Shown: piece by piece, positions 56,470 to 64,000 of the stretch | Numbering within the stretch: the first letter of the stretch is position 1 | Layout: every line of letters starts with the position of its first letter | Source of the DNA: Caldalkalibacillus mannanilyticus JCM 10596 | GTDB taxonomy: Bacteria; Bacillota; Bacilli; Caldalkalibacillales; JCM-10596 | Direction: 5' to 3' | Length of the DNA stretch: 64,000 nucleotides | Assembly: GCF_000615945.1 (NCBI RefSeq) | Contig: NZ_BAMO01000012.1 | Coordinates: 32,405-96,404 of the forward strand | The notes under the pieces: generated by a model | Seen by the model: only the letters and a program-made list of their open reading frames with translations | What the model was told of the DNA's origin: nothing | The model's database searches: none | Position numbers and translations under genes: made by a program

Positions 56470-57387
56470 ATGAGTATCGTAAAAGCAACAAATCTTATCA
56501 AAAAGTTTGGTAAATCTACCGCATTAAATGGTGTCGATCTGGAGGTGAATAGAGGGGAAGTATATGGTTTCATTGGTCCGAATGGGGCAGGAAAATCGAC
56601 AACAATACGTATTTTGCTTGGGATACTGAGAGCTACGGAAGGGAAAGCCCATATCTTTGGAAAGGATGCCTGGAAGGATTCGGTGGACATTCATAAGCAT
56701 CTCGCCTATGTGCCTGGAGATGTTAATCTATGGCCCAACTTAACTGGTGGGGAAGTGATAGACTTATTTATGAATTTTAAAGGGGCGATCAATAAAAAAC
56801 GGAGAGAAGAAATGATCCAAAAATTTAATTTGGATCCTTCAAAAAAATGTGGAACCTATTCAAAAGGGAATCGTCAAAAGGTGGCATTGATCGCTGCTTT
56901 TGCATCGGAGGCGGAATTGTATATTTTAGATGAGCCGACGTCTGGTCTTGATCCCCTTATGGAGAGAGCATTCCAAGAATGTGTGTTAGAAGCAAAGCTA
57001 GAGGGGAAAAGTGTTCTTCTTTCCAGTCATATTTTATCTGAAGTGGAGAGACTGTGTGACACGATTGGAATTATTCGTCAAGGAAGGATGATTGAAACCG
57101 GAACGCTACGTGAATTGCGCCATTTAACCAGAGCCCATTTATTAGTTGAAACAAAGCAATCCATTGCCGACTTAAGAAAATTGAATGGTGTGCATGGTAT
57201 TCAAGGAAAGGAACAGGCGGTTACCTTTCAGGTAGATGCAGAGGAGCTCGATACAGTCATCAGACATATCAGTCAATTTGGCATTGTAAGGCTAGAAAGC
57301 TCTCCTCCTAAATTAGAGGATTTATTTATGCGTCATTATGAGGAAACAGGAACGGATAAGCAGGCGGGAGTGGGAGGTGTATCATAA
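56470..57387 (+). CDS. ABC transporter ATP-binding protein
   Basis: 305 residues from ATG 56470, which follows AAAGGAGGAGAAGGG; the frame is open to 56431. Walker A is GPNGAGKST, the signature segment is YSKGNRQKVALIAAF (the usual LSGGQ is replaced by YSKGN, common in this subfamily), Walker B is LYILDEPTSGLD and the H-loop SSHIL. The drug-exporter subfamily C-terminal extension is present. It joins directly to the permease gene. Confidence 0.9.
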   Translation: MSIVKATNLIKKFGKSTALNGVDLEVNRGEVYGFIGPNGAGKSTTIRILLGILRATEGKAHIFGKDAWKDSVDIHKHLAYVPGDVNLWPNLTGGEVIDLFMNFKGAINKKRREEMIQKFNLDPSKKCGTYSKGNRQKVALIAAFASEAELYILDEPTSGLDPLMERAFQECVLEAKLEGKSVLLSSHILSEVERLCDTIGIIRQGRMIETGTLRELRHLTRAHLLVETKQSIADLRKLNGVHGIQGKEQAVTFQVDAEELDTVIRHISQFGIVRLESSPPKLEDLFMRHYEETGTDKQAGVGGVS

Positions 57388-58992
57388 GTGGGGGGACAAG
57401 AATTTCATCAAACAGGAAGGATTATAAAGTTTATATTACGGCGTGATCGGATTCGTATACCGCTCTGGTTAGGAGCTCTTTTCTTATTAACTCTTATGAC
57501 TGCATCGGCTTTTACTGGATTATATCAGTCCCCTGCTGAACAACAGGCTATGGCAGAAACGATGAAGAATCCAGCTATGGTAGCCATGGTCGGTCCCGGA
57601 TATGGATTAGACAATTATACTGAAGGTCCTATGATGGCACATCAAATGCTACTATTTACTGCCATTACTGTAGCTATTATGAATATTTTGCTTGTGACTC
57701 GTCATACTAGAGCCGATGAAGAAGAGGGGCGAATCGAATTAATTCGTTCCTTTCCAGTAGGGCGTTTATCTCATATGAGTGCTACACTTATTGCGATGCT
57801 TTGTACGAACCTCCTTTTCGTTTTTGCTATTGGTTTTGGCTTGACTGCCTTGGGTATTGAAAGTGTTGATTTACTAGGTTCTTTTACTTATGGTGCTGCC
57901 ATTGGAGCTACAGGAATTTTTTTCGCTGCTGTCACTTTATTATTTGCTCAGCTAAGTGAGAGTTCGAGAGGAACTATAGGGTTTTCTTTTGCCATTTTAT
58001 TAGTTGCTTATTTTATTCGTGCGGTTGGAGATGTGAGCAACGAAACCTTGTCTATGCTTTCCCCACTTGGTTGGGTGTTACGCACAAAAGCATTCGTGAC
58101 AAATGAGTGGTGGCCCATCGTTCTAACTGTGGGCATGTCACTGATCGTACTGATCGTGGCTATGTATCTGAATGCGATTCGTGATATAGAGGCAGGATTC
58201 TTACCTGCAAAACCGGGGAAAAAACATGCTTCACGCTTTCTGCGCAGTACAATGGGGCTGCCATTTAGACTCCAACGTACAGGAATCATTGCTTGGGCTA
58301 TCGGCTTATATATGCTAGGTGTTTCCTATGGCTCTGTACTAGGTGATTTAGAAGCTTTTTTGGCTAATTCTGAAATGATGAGAGAAATGCTACAGCCAGT
58401 AGAAGGTTTTTCCTTGACGGAGCAATATATAACTATGTTGATGTCCATTCTTGCTATGATGAGTACGATCCCAACCCTCTTGTTTCTGTTAAAGCTAAAG
58501 GGGGAAGAGAAAAGGAACCGTACTGAACATTTATATTCACTTGCCCTATCTAGATCAAGGGTTTTGGGCAGCTATTTTGCTATCGCTCTAGCGAGTAGTA
58601 TAGCAATGCTCTTCCTCGCTGTGCTGGGTTTATGGTCCGCTTCTACCGCTGCTATGGATGATCCTATTTCGTTCACCACGTTTTTTCAAGCGGGTATGGT
58701 TTACTTGCCAGCCATGTGGATCATGATTGGAGTCGCTGTCTTTTTTATCGGTTTCTATCCACAACTGACAAGCTTTGCTTATCTGTATCTAGGTTTTTCA
58801 TTTTTGGTTGTTTATTTAGGAGGGTTGCTTCAATTCCCCGAATGGATTGGACATCTTTCTCCTTTTGGACATATTCCACGACTACCTGTGGAGGAAATGA
58901 ACTTTTTGGGTGTAACCATCCTTACATGTCTGGCTGTGATCCTCATTGTGGGAGGGTTTGTTGGATATAAAAGAAGGGATATTACAGGATAG
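57388..58992 (+). CDS. ABC-2 type exporter permease (TnrB3-like)
   Basis: 534 residues, GTG start directly after the ATPase stop, with GGAGGTG upstream. About twelve membrane segments in two similar halves, unlike the single six-segment ABC-2 unit. The EEEGRIELIRSFPVGR and EEKRNRTEHLYSLALSR coupling segments mark the two halves. This is the family annotated as putative polyketide-antibiotic exporters (COG3559). Real substrate unknown. Control by the adjacent TetR protein suggests an induced efflux pump. Confidence 0.87.
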   Translation: MGGQEFHQTGRIIKFILRRDRIRIPLWLGALFLLTLMTASAFTGLYQSPAEQQAMAETMKNPAMVAMVGPGYGLDNYTEGPMMAHQMLLFTAITVAIMNILLVTRHTRADEEEGRIELIRSFPVGRLSHMSATLIAMLCTNLLFVFAIGFGLTALGIESVDLLGSFTYGAAIGATGIFFAAVTLLFAQLSESSRGTIGFSFAILLVAYFIRAVGDVSNETLSMLSPLGWVLRTKAFVTNEWWPIVLTVGMSLIVLIVAMYLNAIRDIEAGFLPAKPGKKHASRFLRSTMGLPFRLQRTGIIAWAIGLYMLGVSYGSVLGDLEAFLANSEMMREMLQPVEGFSLTEQYITMLMSILAMMSTIPTLLFLLKLKGEEKRNRTEHLYSLALSRSRVLGSYFAIALASSIAMLFLAVLGLWSASTAAMDDPISFTTFFQAGMVYLPAMWIMIGVAVFFIGFYPQLTSFAYLYLGFSFLVVYLGGLLQFPEWIGHLSPFGHIPRLPVEEMNFLGVTILTCLAVILIVGGFVGYKRRDITG

Positions 58993-59108
58993 TGGGTAGG
59001 CAATGTAATGGGAGCCTTGTATTCAAAGCATGATTGAATACGAGGCTCTTTCAATTTGATCTGTTTTGGTGGTAATATTACATAGCAAAGGAAAAGGAGG
59101 ATGAATCC

Positions 59109-59747
59109 ATGTCAGGAAATCCGTATTCAGACATAGTAAACCAACTTTCTTCAGTTAAAGGGGATAAGACCCAAGAATCAAATTTACAAGTGGCTCAAGA
59201 ATGTTTGAGCAATCCCAATTTACTTAATGAAATTGCAGAAGGTTTACATCATCATGATCCTAAAATTGTAGGGGACTGTGCAGAAGTTTTTACAAAAATA
59301 GCAGAGAAAAACAGTCAAATTGTTCTGCCTTTTGTTGATTTTCTTTTCCCCTTACTTCAAAACAAAACAACACGTGCTCGCTGGGAAGCGATGCATACGA
59401 TCTCTATTATTGCAGCAGATGTTCCAGAAATGCTCAATTCTCATCTAGATAAATTAGAAGAGATTATTAGACAGGACTCAAGTACAATTGTGAGAGATTA
59501 TGCGATTGATGCCCTAAATTATTTTTCTTTACGTGGTGAGCAGGAAGCACAGACTGTGTATCCTTTGTTAATAGAAGCTTTAGATTTGTGGGATGGAAAA
59601 CATCGGGGACGAATTCTTCGAGGTTTCATGAATATTTTATCTGTAGTGCCTGAACTAGCATGTGAAATAAAAGAGGTTGCTCAAAAGTATACTGAGTATA
59701 AGAAAGGAGTTGTTAGAAAAGCGGCTCAAGCCTTAATTAAAATATAG
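59109..59747 (+). CDS. HEAT-repeat-like protein
   Basis: 212 residues of alternating helices, with HEAT-like units near 45-80, 85-120 and 125-160 (TTRARWEAMHTISIIA, TIVRDYAIDALNYFS). No membrane segment or catalytic motif. AAAGGAGG precedes the ATG. Likely a protein-interaction scaffold of unknown partner; stands alone. Confidence 0.7.
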   Translation: MSGNPYSDIVNQLSSVKGDKTQESNLQVAQECLSNPNLLNEIAEGLHHHDPKIVGDCAEVFTKIAEKNSQIVLPFVDFLFPLLQNKTTRARWEAMHTISIIAADVPEMLNSHLDKLEEIIRQDSSTIVRDYAIDALNYFSLRGEQEAQTVYPLLIEALDLWDGKHRGRILRGFMNILSVVPELACEIKEVAQKYTEYKKGVVRKAAQALIKI

Positions 59748-59797
59748 ACTTAGGGTGGTAAAAATTATTATGAGATTTTATAATTCAACCAAGTACG

Positions 59798-59817
59798 CCC
59801 GTGATTTGAATCATGGG
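59798..59817 (+). mobile_element. Possible IS200/IS605-type element end remnant
   Basis: CCCGTGATT (59798-59806) mirrors AATCATGGG (59809-59817), preceded by ACG and followed by ATGAATGG. This hairpin looks like the right end / omega-RNA 3' hairpin of IS200/IS605 (tnpB-bearing) elements. No tnpA or tnpB is nearby. Judged from memory of such ends, so tentative. Confidence 0.35.
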
Positions 59818-59862
59818 ATGAATGGACTTCGATTTATAATAGTTCTGAAATTAAAAAATGAT

Positions 59863-59913
59863 ATGCTCCCTTTGTGGTAGACAGTTACCAAAGCCTACTA
59901 TAAAGGGAAGCAT
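59863..59913 (+). terminator. Long hairpin, possible terminator of the HEAT gene
   Basis: ATGCT-CCCTTTGTGGTAG (59863-59880) pairs with CTACTATAAAGGG-A-AGCAT (59895-59913), with two G-U pairs and one bulged A. Both G-U pairs work only in the forward transcript. An eight-T run comes seven bases later. Confidence 0.45.
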
Positions 59914-59953
59914 CCATACTTTTTTTTCAGCCTGAGAGGGATTTATCCCTACT

Positions 59954-60616
59954 TTATTCTTTTAACACTTCAATAAATTGCTGTAATTTATCCAGTGTGA
60001 TCATATTTTGGTTACACTTTTGACTGTCTCGACAAATATAATTTCCTCTACTCGTATAGGTTTCCTTTCCGCTTTTAACAATCGACATAAACAAGCCTAG
60101 TTCTTCAATACCATTACATAAAGAACAAATTCCTTTTTGACTTTCCAAGAACGTTCCTTGTAAGCCTATTAATTTGCCATTATGCTCGGCAATCATAAAT
60201 TTTCTGTTTATGCGATTGTCATACCAACCCAAATAAGAAATTGCCTTGAAATCAATTTCTTCAAGTGGAGGGGCTTTTAATTTTTTGATTTTAGGGAAAA
60301 GTTTTGCCACTGTTTTTTCAGTTACTTTCGTAAACGGAATGACATAAGCCTTGAGTTCAGCTAGAACGTTTCTTACTTGAGCCTCTTCTTCAATCTCAAT
60401 TAATTTGTTTAAGATTTCCCTTTGGCTTTCGCTTATATCATGAAACAGTGCATGTACCTTATCTATTGAATGGAATTTGAAAGCATTAAGAATTTCATTG
60501 TCTTTCATTGTTGAATGTGCAGCCACCATACTTTTAAGCTGAAATTTAATGAAATGATATTGGTCACTTCTAATAAAAGCTTCTATCTCCATTACTGTAT
60601 TTTTATTGTTATCCAT
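59954..60616 (-). CDS. FusB/FusC-type elongation factor G-binding protein
   Basis: 220 residues with the two-domain FusB plan: an N-terminal helical domain and a C-terminal zinc domain whose four ligands appear as CSLC (~188-191 region) and CRDSQKC. Length matches the staphylococcal fusidic-acid resistance proteins, which free EF-G from the ribosome. Chromosomal homologues are common in Bacillales and need not confer resistance. AT-rich compared with neighbours and next to a possible IS remnant, so lateral gain is possible. Confidence 0.82.
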   Translation of the reverse strand: MDNNKNTVMEIEAFIRSDQYHFIKFQLKSMVAAHSTMKDNEILNAFKFHSIDKVHALFHDISESQREILNKLIEIEEEAQVRNVLAELKAYVIPFTKVTEKTVAKLFPKIKKLKAPPLEEIDFKAISYLGWYDNRINRKFMIAEHNGKLIGLQGTFLESQKGICSLCNGIEELGLFMSIVKSGKETYTSRGNYICRDSQKCNQNMITLDKLQQFIEVLKE

Positions 60617-60738
60617 TTTTCTTTAAATGTTCAGAAAATAATTGTATAATCATACCATTCACCAACCCTAGGAAACTAGCAGGAAATGTACTCGAAGAAA
60701 AGGGAATACAAAAATAAAAACGTAAGGTGTTGATGGTA

Positions 60739-61740
60739 ATGGAAATAACCATGCTAGATATAGTTCAAGCTAGAAACCGTATACAGAAACATATTACTCA
60801 AACTCCTTTGTTACATTCGAAGGTACTATCTTCATTAACGGGAGCGGATGTTTGGTTTAAGCTGGAGAATTTACAAATCACCGGATCATTCAAACCACGA
60901 GGTGCTTTGAACAAGGTTCTTTCATTACATGAAAACGAACGCCTGAAAGGAGTTATTACGGCTTCTTCTGGAAACCATGCTCAAGGTGTCGCTTATGCAG
61001 CTTCGTTATGCGGTATTACAGCTTTAATTGTGGTTCCTGAAACCACTCCTCAGACCAAACAAGAAGCGATTAAACGTTCAGGAGCAGAGCTTGTTCTCTA
61101 TGGAAAGACGTACGATGATGCTGAAGAGTTTGCCAATCGCTTAGCACTGGAAACAGGACGCACCTTTATCCATGCCTTTAATGATCCAATGATTATGGCA
61201 GGGCAAGGAACGATTGGCTTAGAGGTACTATTAGAGCAACCTGATTTTGATAAGATTCTGGTACCTGTTGGTGGAGGTGGACTCTTGAACGGAATTGCCA
61301 CTGTTGCCAAGAGCATCAATCCAGCGATTCAAATGATCGGGGTACAGAGCAAGGCTTCTCCTCCTTGGTATTATTCCTTCAAGGAAAGAAGAATGGTAGA
61401 TGTCGAGTATGAGGAATCTCTAGCAGATGGCACGTATGGAGGGATTCACTGGGAGCCTCTGGAGTATGCCTTGCGTGTAGTGGATGACAATGTTTTGGTT
61501 GAGGAGGAAGCGATTGCTGAGGCGGTGTGTTGGATGGCTCAACATCATCACTATATGATCGAGGGTTCTGGGGCTTTAGGGATCGCAGCTTTGCTTTCTG
61601 AGCAGATGGAAGATGTGAAAGGGAAAAAGATTCTATGTGTTATCAGTGGGGGAAATGTAGAAGCAAGTTTACTAGCCAACCTGATTACTAGCAGGGCTTC
61701 GGTTGAATCCTTTAACGATGAGCCATATAGCCAAGACTAA
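60739..61740 (+). CDS. Threonine/serine dehydratase-like PLP enzyme
   Basis: 333 residues, fold-type II. The PLP lysine is Lys52 in GSFKPRGAL; SSGNHAQGVAY, the phosphate loop GGGGLLNG and the C-terminal Ser region (ISGGN) are normal. There is no C-terminal ACT domain, so it is of the catabolic, non-isoleucine-inhibited type; serine racemase activity cannot be excluded. The start is uncertain among GTG 60727, ATG 60733 and ATG 60739; TAAGGTG best fits 60739. Its last 69 bases overlap the convergent DUF4386 gene. Confidence 0.85.
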   Translation: MEITMLDIVQARNRIQKHITQTPLLHSKVLSSLTGADVWFKLENLQITGSFKPRGALNKVLSLHENERLKGVITASSGNHAQGVAYAASLCGITALIVVPETTPQTKQEAIKRSGAELVLYGKTYDDAEEFANRLALETGRTFIHAFNDPMIMAGQGTIGLEVLLEQPDFDKILVPVGGGGLLNGIATVAKSINPAIQMIGVQSKASPPWYYSFKERRMVDVEYEESLADGTYGGIHWEPLEYALRVVDDNVLVEEEAIAEAVCWMAQHHHYMIEGSGALGIAALLSEQMEDVKGKKILCVISGGNVEASLLANLITSRASVESFNDEPYSQD

Positions 61741-62400
61741 TTGTTGCAAGGCGATTGGGATATTCAAGATCATGTAGGATGCATCCAGACCGATGAAGCG
61801 AATCATAAATAATAAGCTTGCTAAGATGGATAATGTAGATCCAATCAACCCCCAAACGGATAACCAACGTGGAACTAGTTTTGTTTGATAAAATATGCAG
61901 TTGAACAATAACATTGCCAAAACAAATGCCAGTGTTATTGCCACATGGTTCACCAAATCACGTCCTACCTGTAATAATTCACCTAAGGTCTGGAAATACG
62001 CTACATCCAGAGTTCCTGCCTTTGCAAATTCGTGGCTTAATGTCAATAACAATAAAAGAATGATGACACCAAGAATAATGAACACACCCGCAATAATGCC
62101 GAAAGCAACAGAGCCAAGAGCCAAACCTTTATGATGCTTACTTAAAATTGGGTACAGCAAAATAGGAATACCGACATAGGCAACAATCATTAATAGCTGG
62201 AAAAACGCTCCTATTAGCACCTGATTTTCGTGTGTAGAGGCTTTGACCATGTAGTCTGCTCCATCTATAACGGGAACAACACTAAATATACCTGCAATAA
62301 TTCCGGCTATTAATAACACTCCAGAAATGACTGCAGACCTTCTAGGTGAATTTGTACTCTCCCTCAACGTTAATAAATTAGAATCATTGTTTGTTGGCAT
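61672..62400 (-). CDS. DUF4386 family membrane protein
   Basis: 242 residues with six hydrophobic segments and a short basic N-terminus. The pattern (SGVLLIAGIIAGIFS, then YFQTLGELLQVGRDL and FNCIFYQTKLVPRWLSVWGLIG) fits DUF4386, a family of unknown function in Firmicutes and Bacteroidetes. GGGAGGATAAA lies before its ATG. The 3' end overlaps the dehydratase gene. Confidence 0.8.
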   Translation of the reverse strand: MPTNNDSNLLTLRESTNSPRRSAVISGVLLIAGIIAGIFSVVPVIDGADYMVKASTHENQVLIGAFFQLLMIVAYVGIPILLYPILSKHHKGLALGSVAFGIIAGVFIILGVIILLLLLTLSHEFAKAGTLDVAYFQTLGELLQVGRDLVNHVAITLAFVLAMLLFNCIFYQTKLVPRWLSVWGLIGSTLSILASLLFMIRFIGLDASYMILNIPIALQQLVLAIWLIVKGFNRSPASNQVG

Positions 62401-62692
62401 ATTTTATCCTCCCTGTCATAGATCATTTTATCATGTTCTAACCATCAGGTGGAGTAAGAACTCCATCTGATGGAAGTTTCCTTTATCATAAAACAACAGG
62501 GGATGATAGCACAGATACTTTAGTAGGGTTAGTATCCTTTAGTTTGTCAGCGTAACTATCTTGACAAATGCCGAAAGGTGAGGTATTGTCAGAACACTCA
62601 TCTGCAAAAAAAAATGTAGTGAGAGTAGCAGAGGAGAATATGAGTTGAGGTGAGAAGAGATGAGAGAGAAGTATGAGCAAAAGGGAGTAGCG

Positions 62693-63361
62693 ATGACATG
62701 TCGCTCCTATCAAGAGTATCTGGATATGTTTATGTTGGATGAAGAAGTGATGGCAAGAGGACCTGTCTTAGATGTTGCCTCAGGTGCATCGTCCTTCGTT
62801 CAAGAAATGAACAAAAAAGGATACAAAGCAACAGCAGTAGATCCTATGTATCAAGAGGATGCGTCATTTTTACAACGAAGAGGGTTAGATGAAATTGAAG
62901 AATCAACCAAAAAGCTGGCTGATGTTCAACATTTGTTTCAATGGGCTTATTATGGCTCGTTAGAAAATCATTATAACAATCGAAAAGACTCCCTAGCGAA
63001 ATTTATTGCTGATTATCAAGGAAACTCAGTCGAACCTCGGTATAAATATGGAACCTTGCCAAACCTACCCTTTGGGGACGAAACTTTCTCCCTTATTTTA
63101 TGTAGTCACTTTCTTTTCCTATACGGAGAACAGTTTGACTATTCCTTTCATTTGAAGGCAGTTCAAGAATTGCTTAGAATATGTGCTCCAGGAGGAGAAA
63201 TAAGAATTTATCCCATTGTAGGTTTTGATGGGGAGGATAATCCTCAAATAAATAGGCTGATCCAAGAGCTGCAAAGTGAAGGGGTAAGAGTGAGTTTAGC
63301 GCCTACTACATTTCGATTTCTAAAAGGAGCGACAAGGTATTTACACATAAATAAAGCGTAG
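62693..63361 (+). CDS. Class I SAM-dependent methyltransferase-like protein
   Basis: 222 residues from ATG 62693 (AAGGGAG upstream); ATG 62660 is possible. Motif I reads VLDVASGASSF, the acidic residue after strand 2 is in AVDPMY, and the motif IV region is GTLPNLPFGDETFSLILCSHFLF. Substrate unknown. It resembles small Bacillales methyltransferases that lack the usual GxGxG. Confidence 0.78.
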   Translation: MTCRSYQEYLDMFMLDEEVMARGPVLDVASGASSFVQEMNKKGYKATAVDPMYQEDASFLQRRGLDEIEESTKKLADVQHLFQWAYYGSLENHYNNRKDSLAKFIADYQGNSVEPRYKYGTLPNLPFGDETFSLILCSHFLFLYGEQFDYSFHLKAVQELLRICAPGGEIRIYPIVGFDGEDNPQINRLIQELQSEGVRVSLAPTTFRFLKGATRYLHINKA

Positions 63362-63482
63362 CCGTTATTCAGATCGGATAGATGGAAGCTATTGGTCGAA
63401 ATAAGTGTCGCTCTTGAGGATAAATCCTTTTATATTTGGAAAGATAAAAGCATAACGACAATATAAAAAGGAGAGAAAACCC

Positions 63483-63845
63483 ATGACATTTATGAGACAT
63501 CTCATACGCTTCATTGTAGCAGCTATTGTCTTGTTAACCGTATCGTGGCTAATTCCTGCCTTTACGATCGTTGGCTTTTGGAATGCTTTTCTGGCAGCGA
63601 TTGTCATTGCAGCGATTGGCTGGGGGATCGAACTAATGATGGGCGATCGAATATCGCTTTATAGTAGAGGAATTGTTGGATTTCTTGTGAGCGCTGTTGT
63701 CATCTACTTTGCCCAGTTCTTTATTGTGAATTTCCAAACAACATTCATGGGCGCTTTGTTAGCAGCAGCAGTGATCGGTATCGTCGATCTTTTCGTACCG
63801 ATTAAACCAAGGTTTGGAAGCGCTGAAGGAGCTAGAGAACGCTAA
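63483..63845 (+). CDS. Four-helix membrane protein, YvlD/phage-holin-4 superfamily
   Basis: 120 residues with four membrane segments (~8-28, ~31-50, ~62-82, ~88-106). It matches the small YvlD-type family that databases group with phage holin 4. YvlD is an envelope protein in B. subtilis, not a lysis protein. AAGGAGAG precedes the ATG. No phage genes are near. Confidence 0.8.
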   Translation: MTFMRHLIRFIVAAIVLLTVSWLIPAFTIVGFWNAFLAAIVIAAIGWGIELMMGDRISLYSRGIVGFLVSAVVIYFAQFFIVNFQTTFMGALLAAAVIGIVDLFVPIKPRFGSAEGARER

Positions 63846-63943
63846 AGCAAAGAATTTAACTGTCACATGGTAGTCCTCCAATGAAGGAGGAGTCTTACAG
63901 ACGATTAGAATGGGATAAAATTTGCCAATCAAAGCATGTTGTA

Positions 63944-63983
63944 AAAGAGAGCGATAAGTCAAACTGACCATTCGCTCTCTTTA
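63944..63983. terminator. Hairpin near window end
   Basis: AAGAGAGCGA (63945-63954) pairs with TCGCTCTCTT (63972-63981) across a 17-base loop; the flanking T stretch is short. Confidence 0.5.
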
Positions 63984-64000
63984 CTATTGTGTGAAATACG

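Noticed and set aside
63483..63845. Prophage holin
   Set aside because: The family name includes holin, but the protein is YvlD-like and no phage genes surround it.

Overview
The window reads as a chromosomal segment of a low-GC, Gram-positive, endospore-former-like bacterium of the order Bacillales. The order yitT-family gene (ypjC-like) - dapB - mgsA - bshB1 - bshA - cca - birA - panB - panC - panD - dinG - ypmB-like - aspB - asnS - dnaD - nth matches the conserved Bacillus subtilis block. Bacillithiol genes, an M-box, a FloT/NfeD operon with an ECF (sigma-W type) promoter and an SLH surface protein fit the same group. I cannot name the genus. There are no rRNA or tRNA genes, CRISPR arrays or complete mobile elements.

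Layout. 1-2219: 3' part of a FIST-PAS-GGDEF-EAL protein. 2283-11651: YitT protein, TPR protein, dapB, methylglyoxal synthase, two bacillithiol genes, CCA transferase, BirA, then panBCD behind a structured leader that fits a tandem pan RNA motif. 11760-19815: TPR protein, DinG, degenerate metallo-beta-lactamase-fold protein, MTA/SAH deaminase, two small membrane proteins. 20008-22028: an FtsH-like protease with a translationally coupled membrane partner. 22102-26867: aspB, asnS, dnaD, nth, EcsC-like protein. 27038-32503: a carbohydrate module of DUF4912 protein, GH57-GT4 fusion and nucleotidyltransferase-phosphomutase fusion, in which the GH57 and the mutase domains have both lost key residues. 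32769-38015: two-component system with an FtsX-type ABC exporter. 38113-45734: unknown protein, ispG, nfeD-floT, SLH protein, stress-type protein, SbtA-like transporter, DegV. 45936-50225: parE-parC. 51701-55626: M-box, mgtE, mgtC-like, mgtE. 55739-58992: TetR regulator divergent from an ABC-2 exporter with a palindromic operator between them. 59109-end: HEAT-repeat protein, a possible IS200/IS605 end remnant, FusB-type protein, threonine dehydratase-like enzyme, DUF4386 protein, methyltransferase, YvlD-like membrane protein.

Sequence quality matters here. Six genes (dinG, nth, sensor kinase, ABC ATPase, SLH protein, parE) are each broken by single-base deletions, eight in all. Nearly all can be repaired by adding one base to an existing run. 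Because parE is normally essential, I read these as under-called homopolymers in the assembly rather than true pseudogenes.

The most unusual content is the GH57-GT4 / nucleotidyltransferase pair with two apparently dead domains, the split FtsH-like pair, and the two RNA-controlled operons (panBCD and mgtE-mgtC-mgtE).
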